Positions 43,901-55,900 of a stretch of DNA of 64,000 bases are shown piece by piece (the first letter of the stretch is position 1; each line of letters opens with the position of its first letter). A program made the position numbers and the translations under genes. This DNA comes from Mermis nigrescens (lineage: Eukaryota; Nematoda; Enoplea; Mermithida; Mermithidae). Below the pieces are notes generated by a model. It had not been told where the DNA came from and did not search any database. It worked only from the letters and a program-made list of their open reading frames with translations. The DNA lies in the NCBI GenBank assembly GCA_036768485.1, contig JAVLUZ010000656.1:62001-126000 (forward strand), in the 5' to 3' direction.

Positions 43901-46900
43901 TTCGGCTGGTAATGATGCAAGCTACATGAATTGGGCCAAATTTTTTAAATGACAGGAAAAAATTTGGCCTATATAAGCTATGATGATTAATTGAACTCGG
44001 AAATACATGTGGAACGGATGTCATGGACTTGCCCAGACGCTGTTTTGCATAAGTAACATTTTGCCTAATACATATTTATACATGGTATATCTGGGATATC
44101 GCAAAAATAGTTGGCCCCGGTTGGTCCCAGTCTCTGGTACCGGCGCCGGGGCCCGGGCCCGGCCCCGGCCCCGGTCAAAAAGGCGGCCCCGGTGCATCCC
44201 TAATTATAATGTAGAAAATTGATAATGTTCTGGGTAGATTTACCTTCAAACTCAATTTCAAGCAAACCACAGATCTTGCTAATTCAAATCTTTATTTCAC
44301 TATGTCAGATTGGTGCGAATTTCTAGTTAATAATCAAAATTGACATATTTTAAATTGCAATTCATATAGACGAGCATTTCCAGCTTGCTTGGTAGCAGAC
44401 AGCTACGTCTGTCAGAACAAATAGAATAATAAGCCTAAAAAAGTGCAAAGTAAAGCACATTGAAAAACGCATCCAAGTTAGTCAAAAATCGCAGAAAAAC
44501 AGAAAAAATTCTGAAAATCAATTTCTGGGGGGTCTAGCGGATTTTTGGGGGGGAAGAATGTGAATTTTGGGGGGTCTAGATCCCCCGATGCCCATGTTCT
44601 GTTATATCTTGTAATCCCAACAAATATTAACGCTTGACGTGCATATCTACAAGCAAGAATATATGCATAGGCACATGTAAGGGGTAGGGCAGGGTCGTAT
44701 TATGAGCATGGTAAAGCACGCTATCATTGGCCCCGGCCAGGCCCTCGGCCCCGGCCCCGGCCCCGGCACCGGGGCCTAGGGCCCTGGCCCCGGCCCCGGC
44801 AAAAAAGGCGGCCCCGGCACAGCTCTAGTTTTTGTGCTCTAGAACGGTAGAGTGTCGTAAGAAACATCACAGATCGATGTTTTAGACGCGTATTCACCTT
44901 TTTAAGTCCAAAAAGGCATTTTAAAGTTTTCCCTTTCTTCGAATTCGCATGCTGTGTATGTCTGGTAAGTGTGCTAATACATAAATCGACGAATGTTCAC
45001 CGAAAGATTCCTTTAGATTAATTATTGACTTTTGATCGTCATCTTTTACAAAATCAATCGGGATATCTAGACACACTTGAAGCATGAGAGAATTTTCTTG
45101 AACTTCAACAGAATTCGGTAACTATGGGTGCATCTTTGTCTTATATTATACCGTTGAAGGGATGACAATGAAGGGAGTCGCCGGATTTAATCCTTTCAAA
45201 ATATCAAGCATGTGACATTAAACGTAATATAGTTGGGTATGGTCGGCATGATCAGTGGGAGGGTGAAATTCAGTAACGATCGTACAGTAAATGGTGAACA
45301 TGAAATGCACTTCTTACCACTAAAAGTGCCATTCGGACCTATTTTCAGCCTCTTGAAGTGTCATTTTTGACATAAAAATAAGGTTAAATTCAATATATAA
45401 TGCATAAATAAATTAATTATTTCTTAGCATAATTTTATGTGGATTACTGAACGTTTGTGAAGACTGAATGATAGTGAAATTTTTTTCAGAAAAAATAATA
45501 TTTTTTGGCAGTAAATTGACTAACTATGTTTGAAAGCTGGATAAGGTTTTCAACGTTAAGCTCAAAATTTCTCGCTGCACCTGGTGTTGCTTACAAGTAA
45601 ATTTTTAGTTAGCGTGTAATTATTTTAGGTACCTACATTTTTTTAGACATTTTTTCTTTATGCATTTTAGTCCGGTTTCAAGCAGACATAAGCATTATTT
45701 TAGAGAATTCTTACTGCTACTAAGCCGACAGTTTACAGATGGATTAACTCATTGTAATGCAATAATCGTGAATGAATTTTTAAAAGTATGTTCAAATTTA
45801 TTTGAAACGGTCTATCTGAAGCTTCTGCGAAATAGTCGATGTTGTGCGCCAGGTGACGTCACAGCATCCAAAGTTAGATCACTGTAGTTTGGACCAGAAA
45901 TGGATGTGAGGAAGGTGGTTTTCTCAGGCACGTATTTCTGAGGGGACTGGGGGGTTCGGATCCCCCAAAATTCAGAAAAATCGGAAAATAGGATTTTTTA
46001 AACGTTATTTTGTGCTATTTTTGGCCTTTTTGGGCTCAGCTCCCCCCAAAAATTGGTTTTGGTCCCCCCAAAATAGGACGGCCAGCCACGTACCTGGGTT
46101 TTCTAGATCCCTAGAAAGGAAAAATTAGTAATTTTCTGGGGAAGATAAAGCAACGTGAAGGTCAAAATGTGATGAAAATTAAAATTTTCCGCAAAAATGT
46201 TCCAAAATCACTGGTTTTTTTTGTACGAGCCTCTTTGTACATCTACAAAGATCTCCGGAAAAGTCTTTGTACGAGCGAAAATTTTTTTGTACATATAACG
46301 TATAGATCTGCAATTGAATGTACACATTTTTACATACTACTAGATTGTTATCCGTGACCCGCACGCTTCGCAAAAGGTGTAACTTTGTCCTAAATTTAGC
46401 TGATTATATTAGTTTGGCCCAAAACGCCAAAATTTTCTTGAGTCTTAGGTTGAAATTACGCATAAAATTCGACTCAGAAAGTTAAAATGACTTGTGTTAC
46501 TGTTACACAATTATAAATAATAAGCGGTTGCAATGTGCTGACTGAATCTCATAATAGACACCAATTTGCTTATGAATTTAATGCAACGCAAAGATAAAAG
46601 AGTCAATTTATCTTCAAACGGCAGAAAACAGTGCAAAGTTGTTTATTAGTTTTTTTTCTGCATAAAATCTTTATAAAATAGTGTAAATAGATGTAAAAGA
46701 TGCTTCAATCTGTACAAAGATGTTTACAGATAGATTTTGGAGTGTTAAATGCCCGCGCTTGGAGCTAAATAGAATGCAATTATGATACTCGGCGCGAAGC
46801 GCCGAAAATTTTCAGAAATTTTGCTAAAAAAATACTCCAAAAAACGTTAAAATTACTATTACTTTGCCCCAAAAAGTCTTTGTACATTGTACAAAGATGG

Positions 46901-49900
46901 CTCCGAAAATCTTTGAACGAGCCTCAAAATCTTTGTCTCGTTCAAAAAAAAAACAGTGTCCAAAATTATCAGAAACTGGGAATTGGCAGAGTTTTGAGAC
47001 TATTTTAGGCACTACTACGGGTTTGTGGAACGATTTTGACTCAAAACAAATTCTCTGGCTGGGCTGATCCTTCAGACCAGCTGATCCCTCGACCGGCCTA
47101 CTGCGCACGTATGGTTTGCACTGTTCAAGACGTGGTGACACTTTCCGTCTCTATCACTCCGAATTCTCAATTTTTCACCTATAGGTACCAGACATGCACA
47201 GCATGGGAATTCTGAGGATGGGTGAAAATTTAAAGTGCCGTTTTGGGCCAAGTTGTATATATACGCGTCAAAAACATCGTTTTTCGGTGTTCTGACGATG
47301 TTGTATCTTTTCTAAAGCATAAAAACAAAAAATTTCGAAAAAAATGGAAAAGTCGAAAATATTGGATAAATTATTAATCAAAACATGAGTATATGGCGCA
47401 AATTTGACTTTTTTTAGCAAATAGATAGCGAAAAATGCTGAAAAAAGGGCCTTTGTTACGAATTTTCAAGAAATTTCTTAAACTTTTGTAAAATCGCGAA
47501 TTCTAGGGGAGGGTAAAAAATTTCTGGGAGGGTAAAAACTCCTCGAACCTCCATCAGGTCATGTATGGTAGGCACCTATTTCGAAGTTGGACGAAAATTT
47601 CTTATTTAACCTTTTTGACATTGTGCGGTGTTTTTAATTTAGATTAAGAATGCTGGTTGCCCTCTTAAGATGGCCGGCGGTCGCTCTTCCCGTCTTTAAT
47701 GCTCACGTTGTTGCATCCAGCTTTCTTTATGACAATTGAATGTATTGAAAAATAAACATCTAAAATGTTAAATAAAGCTTAAATAAAACTAGGAAAAATT
47801 TAATGTAACTGCCTTAATGTGCAAAAGAGTCCATAAGCTCATTTTATAGAATCGCTTGAGTTATCTGGGTTGAAATTTTTTATTTGCAACTCCGCAAAAA
47901 TAGCAGAAAATTTTCAATCACTACTAGGGTATGCTGGGGCTGGTTTCTGAATGACAGGGCTAAGATAGCCCTGGGGCTAAGTATGAAAATATAGGGCTAG
48001 CTATTCTAGCCCTAGTTTCTGAATGAAGGGGCTAGCTAGCTCGGGGCTAAGTGTCAAAAATTAGCACTTTTTCATTTAGTCTCTGGGCTAAATATCTGTT
48101 GATTTTTAGCCCGTGTTTCTCAACGAGGGGGCTAACTTCTTCGAGCCTAAATATTGAAAGTTAGCCCCGCCCCTAAAATCAGGCCCTGGTGTTGACTAGG
48201 TTTATCTTACTAATTGTGCGGTATTTCTCTAATATTAGAGGTCTTACAACGTGATTCTCGGCTTAGTTTATCGATGCCTTTTACCGCAATTTCGAAGTTT
48301 ATGATGAATTTTTAGGTACGAAGTTCAAATTCAGAAAAATACATTCAGTGAGATTTGTGACATTTTACCGTGCTAAGATAATATTTCTCATTGGTAAGGG
48401 TACTTAATTGAATAGACTGACGAACTCCGTCACACTGAATTCCTATTGGACTGGAATTTCATTTTTGCTATGGCCAAATGTTTAAAAAACAAAAGGAAGG
48501 AATAATATCGAAAATTATTACAAAGACGACGTAGGACATGTTTAAAAATATGGTAGATAGCTAAGTTCTGTGTTAAGCTGCTGAGGCTCCGTAGACCAAA
48601 AACGCAATTTCAATGTCGGTCAAAGTTATGGAGAAAAAACGGTGATGCATCTTGCAGTTCAGTGAGAAAGAGCGAAACCTATGCGTTTCATAAACCTCGT
48701 TCCTTACAGTCACCGATAGGTAACTATGGTTTTCAATCAAATAAAAGTTAGCCCTGGGGCTGATTTTTTTAGCCAAGGGGCCAGCTAGCCCCAGGGCTAA
48801 CTTTCATTCAAAAACGGGGGCTAGGTTAGCCCCAGGGCTAACTTAGCCTCGGGGCTAGCTGGCCCCTGGGCTAAAGTTAGCCCCTTCATTCAGAAACCGG
48901 CCCTGGGATGCCAGAAATGAAATTTCTGAGGACGTAAGGATGAATTCTTCTTACTGATTTTGATAAGCTCTAAAGTGTTAGAAAATTTATGATTTTCTAG
49001 TGCCCAAAAGTATCGCGTTGGTCTAACTAATGATAGTGCGAAATTAATGTCGAAGTTACACCAGATCGAATTAGATGGCTTTTGTGAATTTATTGATTCG
49101 ATGAAAACTGCGCAGGTATGTATATAGGGTATTAGTGTATTACGTGCACAGTCTATAAGAAGTGTGAACAATGCACAGGCCCGCAGGTGCAGTACGTGCA
49201 CAGTTCAAGTAACGGTACTTGAGTACTTGATCACTTTGGGCCCTACCGAATTTTTTCGGTTTTTTAAACATTAGTTTGCCGGGTTTGGACCCTCAGACCT
49301 CTCGCTCTACAGCGCAATGCGTTCACCAATTGGCTACGTCGCCGAATTCCGAGAGTAAGTAACGAAGTAATAAGTGAACCATTTAAGCATATCACGTTTC
49401 ACAAACAACACAAAAAGCTAGAAAGCAGAGTAGAAAAAGCTAATTTGGTTTTCATTAATTACGGCATAGGGACTACTGCGTAGGTGCCCTTTTTTGTATG
49501 CATACCAATTATGGCAGACCCTCAAAACAATTTAGCTTTAAAAGACAAACCCGACAAGACAACATAAACTAATATATTATTTATTATAAGTGCGCACGTA
49601 CTGCACCTGCGGGCCTCTACGCTGTTCGCAGTTTTGGGGAACTGTGCATGTAATACACTTATACCTGTATGTAGCTGGTAGATACATTTTTACTTTTCAT
49701 TCGTATGCGCAGGATGATGATGATGCTGATATTGCAACCACACCTGGGCGTGGGGGTTTGGGGGGTATGCACCCCCAGAAACCAAAATACCCCCCCAGAA
49801 ATCAAAATACCCCCCCCCAGAATTCAATTTTTGAAAATTTTTTTTCGTTTTTTTCGCAATTTTTTGATGCCAATGGATAGTGCTTGATGAGAAACGTCGA

Positions 49901-52900
49901 AAAATGGTGTTTTTATCGCCATACCACCATTTTTAAGGCCATTTTTCGACCTTCAAAAAAATCTTGCACCCCCCCCAGAATTTTCTTGCTGCCCACGTAT
50001 GATTGCAACTCGAAAATCATGACCATATATGTACTCGTATGTAAAAAGCTAAATTAAGCACTTCTTTATTTTTGCGCTGCAAATAATTATTTCATATCTA
50101 TGTCTTGATCTTGATGAAAATTGCTGAAAAAATATGTATATAGCAGCTTCCTTTATCATAGATGCACAAGATAAAAACTTCGGCTAATACAGGCGGATTT
50201 GAGGGGCAGGGGCGGCCGCCTCCTCCCCGTTGGCCCAAAATAATTGGCGAGATAAATGATGGATATGTAATTTGCAATCATTTTCAACCGTCTGTGATCA
50301 TAATTTCCTGAATTTTTCCGGTACTATGCGCCGGTAAAACTTATTATTGACGTTTATTTACTTTCTTAGCGGTCTGGAAGCCATAGTTTCGGTCGAGGAA
50401 TAGGTTTTTCAAGAGCAGAGATAGCTTTTCCAGCATAGTTTTATTCTATTTTCGAACTAAACTTTTAAGATTTTTCGTAGTTCCGCGTCAGATGCTACAA
50501 ATACGGGAAATTGAGCAGTAATTCAAACTTCTGAACGTTTCTCATCGTAAATTTTACAAATTTTCCCGTTGCCAGATGTTCGCTAAAATCGAAGAAATTC
50601 AGTGACTTTCGACTTTTTCGAGTAGAATTGTCGAAAATTTCAGAATTTTCGAAAAAAATGTAGCGCCAAAAACGATTTTAAATAAAAGTAGATGACACAA
50701 AACGCCTAAAAACATATTTCGCACCTGAAGGGCAAATCTGTGGACCTATTTTCGGAAAATTTGGATTACCGCTCTCCTTCTTAGGAGAATCCCAGATCCG
50801 CCACTGGTGGCTAGCCTTTTTGCGGTTAACCTCACGATTATTGCAGCTAGCGTACTAGGAGATTTTTTATAAAAACAGTTGAATTGTTTTGAATATCGTT
50901 TAATGGCATTTGGTCTAGTTTTAACTTGCAGTGCCGTGGATTACTCTGCCCAACGCTTTATTGTTCACATGTCCATCTTTAATCTGGAAATAACAAAATT
51001 TAGCTTTTGACCTTGTTTGGTCAATCTGGTATAGACGTTATTCGTCTCAGGATCATGCATGATTTTTGAGATTTGGGGGTGTTTTTATCCTCACAAAAAA
51101 TTTTTTACATTCAGATTTTTACTTTTTCTCAGAGAAATCGTATAAAACGTCCCGTTTCAAATGTTTTAGATATCTTGTAGTTCAAAAGTGCCTTTTTTCT
51201 ACTAAATTTTGTTGAATGTTTACAGAAAAAATTATGTCATCATCTAGGAAGAAGGAGCGTCGTCAGAAACGCCCAAAATGGTGTTTTTAATGCCTGTCCG
51301 TCTTTTTTTGAACCCAAACAGGCACTTCAAAAAAAATTTTGATCCCATGAAATCCACCTAATTTCTTCCCTTTTTTTCTATGAAAAAAGTATATGTAGGT
51401 ACACATCTGACATGCACAGCATGGGAATTATGCGGGAGGGGGGTGCAAGTTTAAAGTGTCTGTTTTGGACCAATAAATGGCGAGTACGCGTCAAAAATAT
51501 CGTTTTTCGTCGTTTCTGACTATGCTCTATCTTTATACAGCATATGAAAACATGAAAAATTGAACAAAATATGATCAAAACATGAGTAGTATGTGGCGCG
51601 AATTACGAGAAATTTGACTAGATTTGTAAAAATACTCAAAAATAAATTTTCTACGAATTTTTGGAAATTTTCGGAAACCTTCGAAAAATCGCGAATTTTG
51701 GGGAAGGGTTTGATGAGAAAGTTTTTCTGGTGGGGTGAAAACCCCCTTTATCCAACTCTTCCTTCTTCCCAAAAATCATGTATAGTACACATGCGTACGC
51801 TATCTTTCTAGTTAACGAAATAGCGCGCCTTTAAGATTTTGAGTCCAAATATCTTATTCCTTCATTAGCTCGCGCTAAAGCATCGCCAGAATCGCAATCA
51901 CAAGACTAGGATTATCATTTTCATTGGAAGCCCAATCGAAGATAATGCTGAGAAGGTAATCTTTCTTGTTATATTGCCGTTTTTTAGCTTTTCAATTTGT
52001 TTTCGTTTATTTGCACAGCTGATAGAATTAGCGAAGAAATTCAAGAAAGAAAAAGTGTACGTTGATGTAGTTTCGTTCGGCGAAGTCGATTCGAATGGTG
52101 AAAAGTTGAAGATATTCATCGAAACGTTGAATGGAAAAGACCAGTCAGCTAGGTACAAGTGGGATCCAGTGTTTTTTGTTGTACAAGGTCCGTTTGTACA
52201 TGTACAAAGATGGTCCGCAATAGTCTTTACACATTTTGTACACACAAATTTTTGGGTTCTAAGATATGGTACAGTAGCGATTTTAGTGTTGTAAAAACAG
52301 AGTTGTTCGACTTTTGGTAGTGTCTTTTAGCTAATTTTTGGATTTCTAAAGGTAAAAATCACTAATAATCGTCTTAAAACGGCGCGAAGCGCCGGAAAAT
52401 TTGACATTTTTCCTTTCGAAATGCAATTTCTGACATTATAAAGATATCTAGAACACACGATTACTCATTTTGGCGCGAAACCCGAAAATTTCTGCGAATT
52501 TCAAATCTTTTTTGCAATTTTTGTCTTCCCAAAAATTTCTGTACATGTACAAAGACGGTCCAGAAAAGTTTTTGTACATCGGGAAAAATCTTTGCCGAAT
52601 ACAAAAAAAAACTGGGTACAAGTGGGATCATTGTGTTATTAAAACTGCGGCAATATATGCCTTATATAGCCTTATGTCGAATAATTTTAATACGCAAGTG
52701 ACTATACATGATCTTGAAGGGTTTTTGCCTTCAACAAAAATATTTTCATACCGCCAGAATTTGCGATTTTTCTAAAAATCTCGTAGAAATCGTCCTGGTT
52801 TAATCATTCTAGCGTTTTTTCAGTACAGATGTGCCATTTTTTCGGTGTTTCGAGTCAAGCAATTATTTTTGACTGAATTTTGTTGAATTTGAAAATTTTT

Positions 52901-55900
52901 TCACATTTCTAAATAGGGGGCTAAGCTCAAGGTCGGCACGAGGGGTATAAATCTCAGAAATCCAAAACAGTAAATTTAACCTTATCGATTTTTTTGTTGC
53001 TTAAACGACCAGAATGGTCAAAATAGCCTACAAAACGTATTTTCGTGGTAATATCACATTTTTAAAGCATTTCTAGTCCATTTTACTTTTAACGCTAAAA
53101 AATACATAAATTGTTCAATTGTGGCGCTTTCTGAGTAAAAAGTACATAATGGCACTAATCCGGTGCGAAACGCCAAAAAATTGACATTTTTACTGCTTTA
53201 GACCTCAAAAATAATGCAAAAAACGTTAGTACCTGTCTGGCTGACCTTTCAGCGGGAGGTAATACCCAGTGATCGACCGGGCCCGAAAAAAACCGGGCCC
53301 GGGCCCGGGCCTGCACGCTATATGGTACATTCTATGGAATGTCTATATAGAGTATGTAAGTTTACGCTTAATGTATTTAAATATGAAGTTTTGACTTCCG
53401 TATGAGTATTTAAGTCACACCAACGTCAGGAAGCTTTATTCATTAATCTGCGAGCTTAATAACTATGACTTAAGACCAAATGAACCGGATCCAATAGCCT
53501 TCAGATTATATTTCAAAAATATCAACTTATCCACATTTTCTGGCAAAAGGCGGTTCCTTTCGTCGTTCGCTATATCACCTGCTGCGCTAAATTCGCGTTC
53601 GCTTGAACTGTTGCCACATGGTGCGCTTAGATATCTTTTAGCAAGCTGAAATTGAGTTGCTTGCTACACTGAGATCAATATCGTACTCATCTTCTTTTTG
53701 TTATTAGCACTTTTTAGAAAACATACAATTGAGCTGATGCTTGCCTATTACATTATGCTCGGATATTTGTATTAATCCATTTTTAGGTAAAAACGGCTAC
53801 GTTATTTTGTTATGCTATACAAGTTTAAATATTTCGTCAGATTTTATTCTAGTAATGAATGAATTTTTATAAATAGTTAAATAACTTACGCTCAAACGTG
53901 GATAATGCAAACCTTGGATAAGGAATTATTCAGAATAATGCTCACTTGCCGAAAAACCGTAGCATATTTTTCAGTTCGCAAATGTTCACGCTTAATGTAC
54001 AGTTACTTGCACACAAGCAAAAATAAATGCACATTTCTAGCCTTGATTTGTTCCGTAGGGGATTTGCATTATCCGAGTTCGACTGTATTAATTTATAAAT
54101 GATTAATATTCATTAATGGAACTTACTGCAGCAATTGCTGGATATTTATAGCCGTTCGCTTTGTAAAAAGCAAATGGATCGCTGAGCTTCTCTAACAAAG
54201 GCTCGTGCAAATAAGTCGTAACCTGGCGCTCTGCTTCGGTAAAAGAATTATCAATCTCAGTTGAACTGCAAGCAGCTGCATCTTCCTCAGAATTATCATC
54301 AGATGACCAGTAACACTCCGCGTCATTGCTTAAATCGGAATTTACTTATTTGGCGAAATACTGTCATAAAGAAAGTTTTATAACATTTCTATCATAAAGA
54401 TTAAAGAATTTTTCTACCCATTCACTTATTGCTCTTTTGATCCTACCCTATGGCAAATTCTATTTTTTTAAAATAAAAATGAAATACAAAGTTAACTCAA
54501 TGCAACTGTACATTATTTACATTATTACATTATACATTATTTTATTAAGAAAATTAAATTATATTTCACCTAATTTTCGCCCTTTTCGATTTGATAATTT
54601 CGCCGGAATCACTCGATTTCTTAACAACTTGTTTGACTTCTTCGATTAGCATTTGCTTTGCTACGAGTCCATTGCGCTTTATAGAGAAATGCTGGAAAAT
54701 GAATTTTAAATTCACAACTTATGCAACTCGAAATGCTATTAACTACGAACTCGTCTTTAAATCATGCTAAACACATCATTCATAAATCATATCGAAATAT
54801 TTAAGAAATTTAAACTGCTTATTCATTATTTTACTTAATTTAATATGAAGTGATAATAAATGAATAATGTATAATAACATCCAATAATGATATTTTGTAA
54901 TAATTATTCTTATTATTTAATATCTTATTTAACTACTAATTCTCATTTTTGTTTCTCATTGTATCATGAATTTCGTCGATTTTATTTCTTTTTAGCTGCA
55001 TCATCAGACTTTCACAATAATAACTAACGTAAGTAAGTGTTTTTGTTTCTTTTATCTTCTTAATGATATGCATCAATTAATAAGCTTATTTTAATTAAAT
55101 TAATGTTAGTGATTTATAGAAAATGAGTGAGACACTATTTTATTTACGCTTAATTTGAAACGGGGATCAACCAGTGTAGCGAGCGCAAAATATTTTTCTT
55201 CTTCAACGTTCCTAAAATGCTGTCTCTCATCTTCGCCATAAAAATAACGATTAAGCAACGATTCAATTTCGTCGCTAGTTGAGCCACAAAAAGTGGCATC
55301 TGCCGAGGATAGATTGCGCTTTATTTTTCTGCGATATAAAGATATTAAGATCTGCATAATTTATTTAATAATATTAAGGAAATCTGTTCGTACAGCAAAT
55401 GCGGAATGACCTCTGAAATGCAGCTATTCTCACTTTGTGCATATATCGTCGCATCTTTGAATGGTTTTAGTAAATTACCAAACTTAAAAAACATTTTGCA
55501 CGTTCACAGGGCGTTTTTGGAAATCCACACCAAATTCTAAACAGAAATTTCAAAATATCCTTTCGATAATCTTTCATAACTGATTTATAGCTAAAGCTTA
55601 AGAATTTTGTTTTAATACTGTGCTGAACCCAGCACCTTGTGAACCAATGCATACATTTAAAACAAAATATTCAAAATAAGTTACGCTTTGTATAATTCGA
55701 CAATCGTTGTCCAAAATTACTGCTTGTACATCGTAGGCTGCATCGTCGAAGCAATCTCGTATGGCGCGCTTTTGCTCCTTTAAATAGACAGATTATGGTT
55801 TGATTCCGTTTGCGATACAAAGTTCAACTTATTCTAATAATAATAGTTAAATAAAAATATTAAATTTTTCAGCGATGAAGTAATTTTTTTAGCTTTGGTA

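Larger units (their letters stand above)
43411..44827. mobile_element. hAT element with GGCCCCGG subterminal repeats (outer)
   Basis: Ends TAGAGCTGTGCCGGGGCC and GGCCCCGGCACAGCTCTA, exact 8-bp duplication GTTTTTGT. Extremely GC-rich ends made of GGCCCCGG repeats. The Gly-Pro-rich ORFs here are translations of these repeats. It contains a second, related element in its left end. Confidence 0.92.

Noticed and set aside
43400..44830. CpG island of a promoter
   Set aside because: High GC comes entirely from subterminal repeats of two nested hAT elements with defined ends.
55351..55357. Earlier acceptor (TTATGCAG) for hAT exon 4
   Set aside because: Would break phase with exon 3 and create a stop; the acceptor at 55329-55331 keeps the frame.
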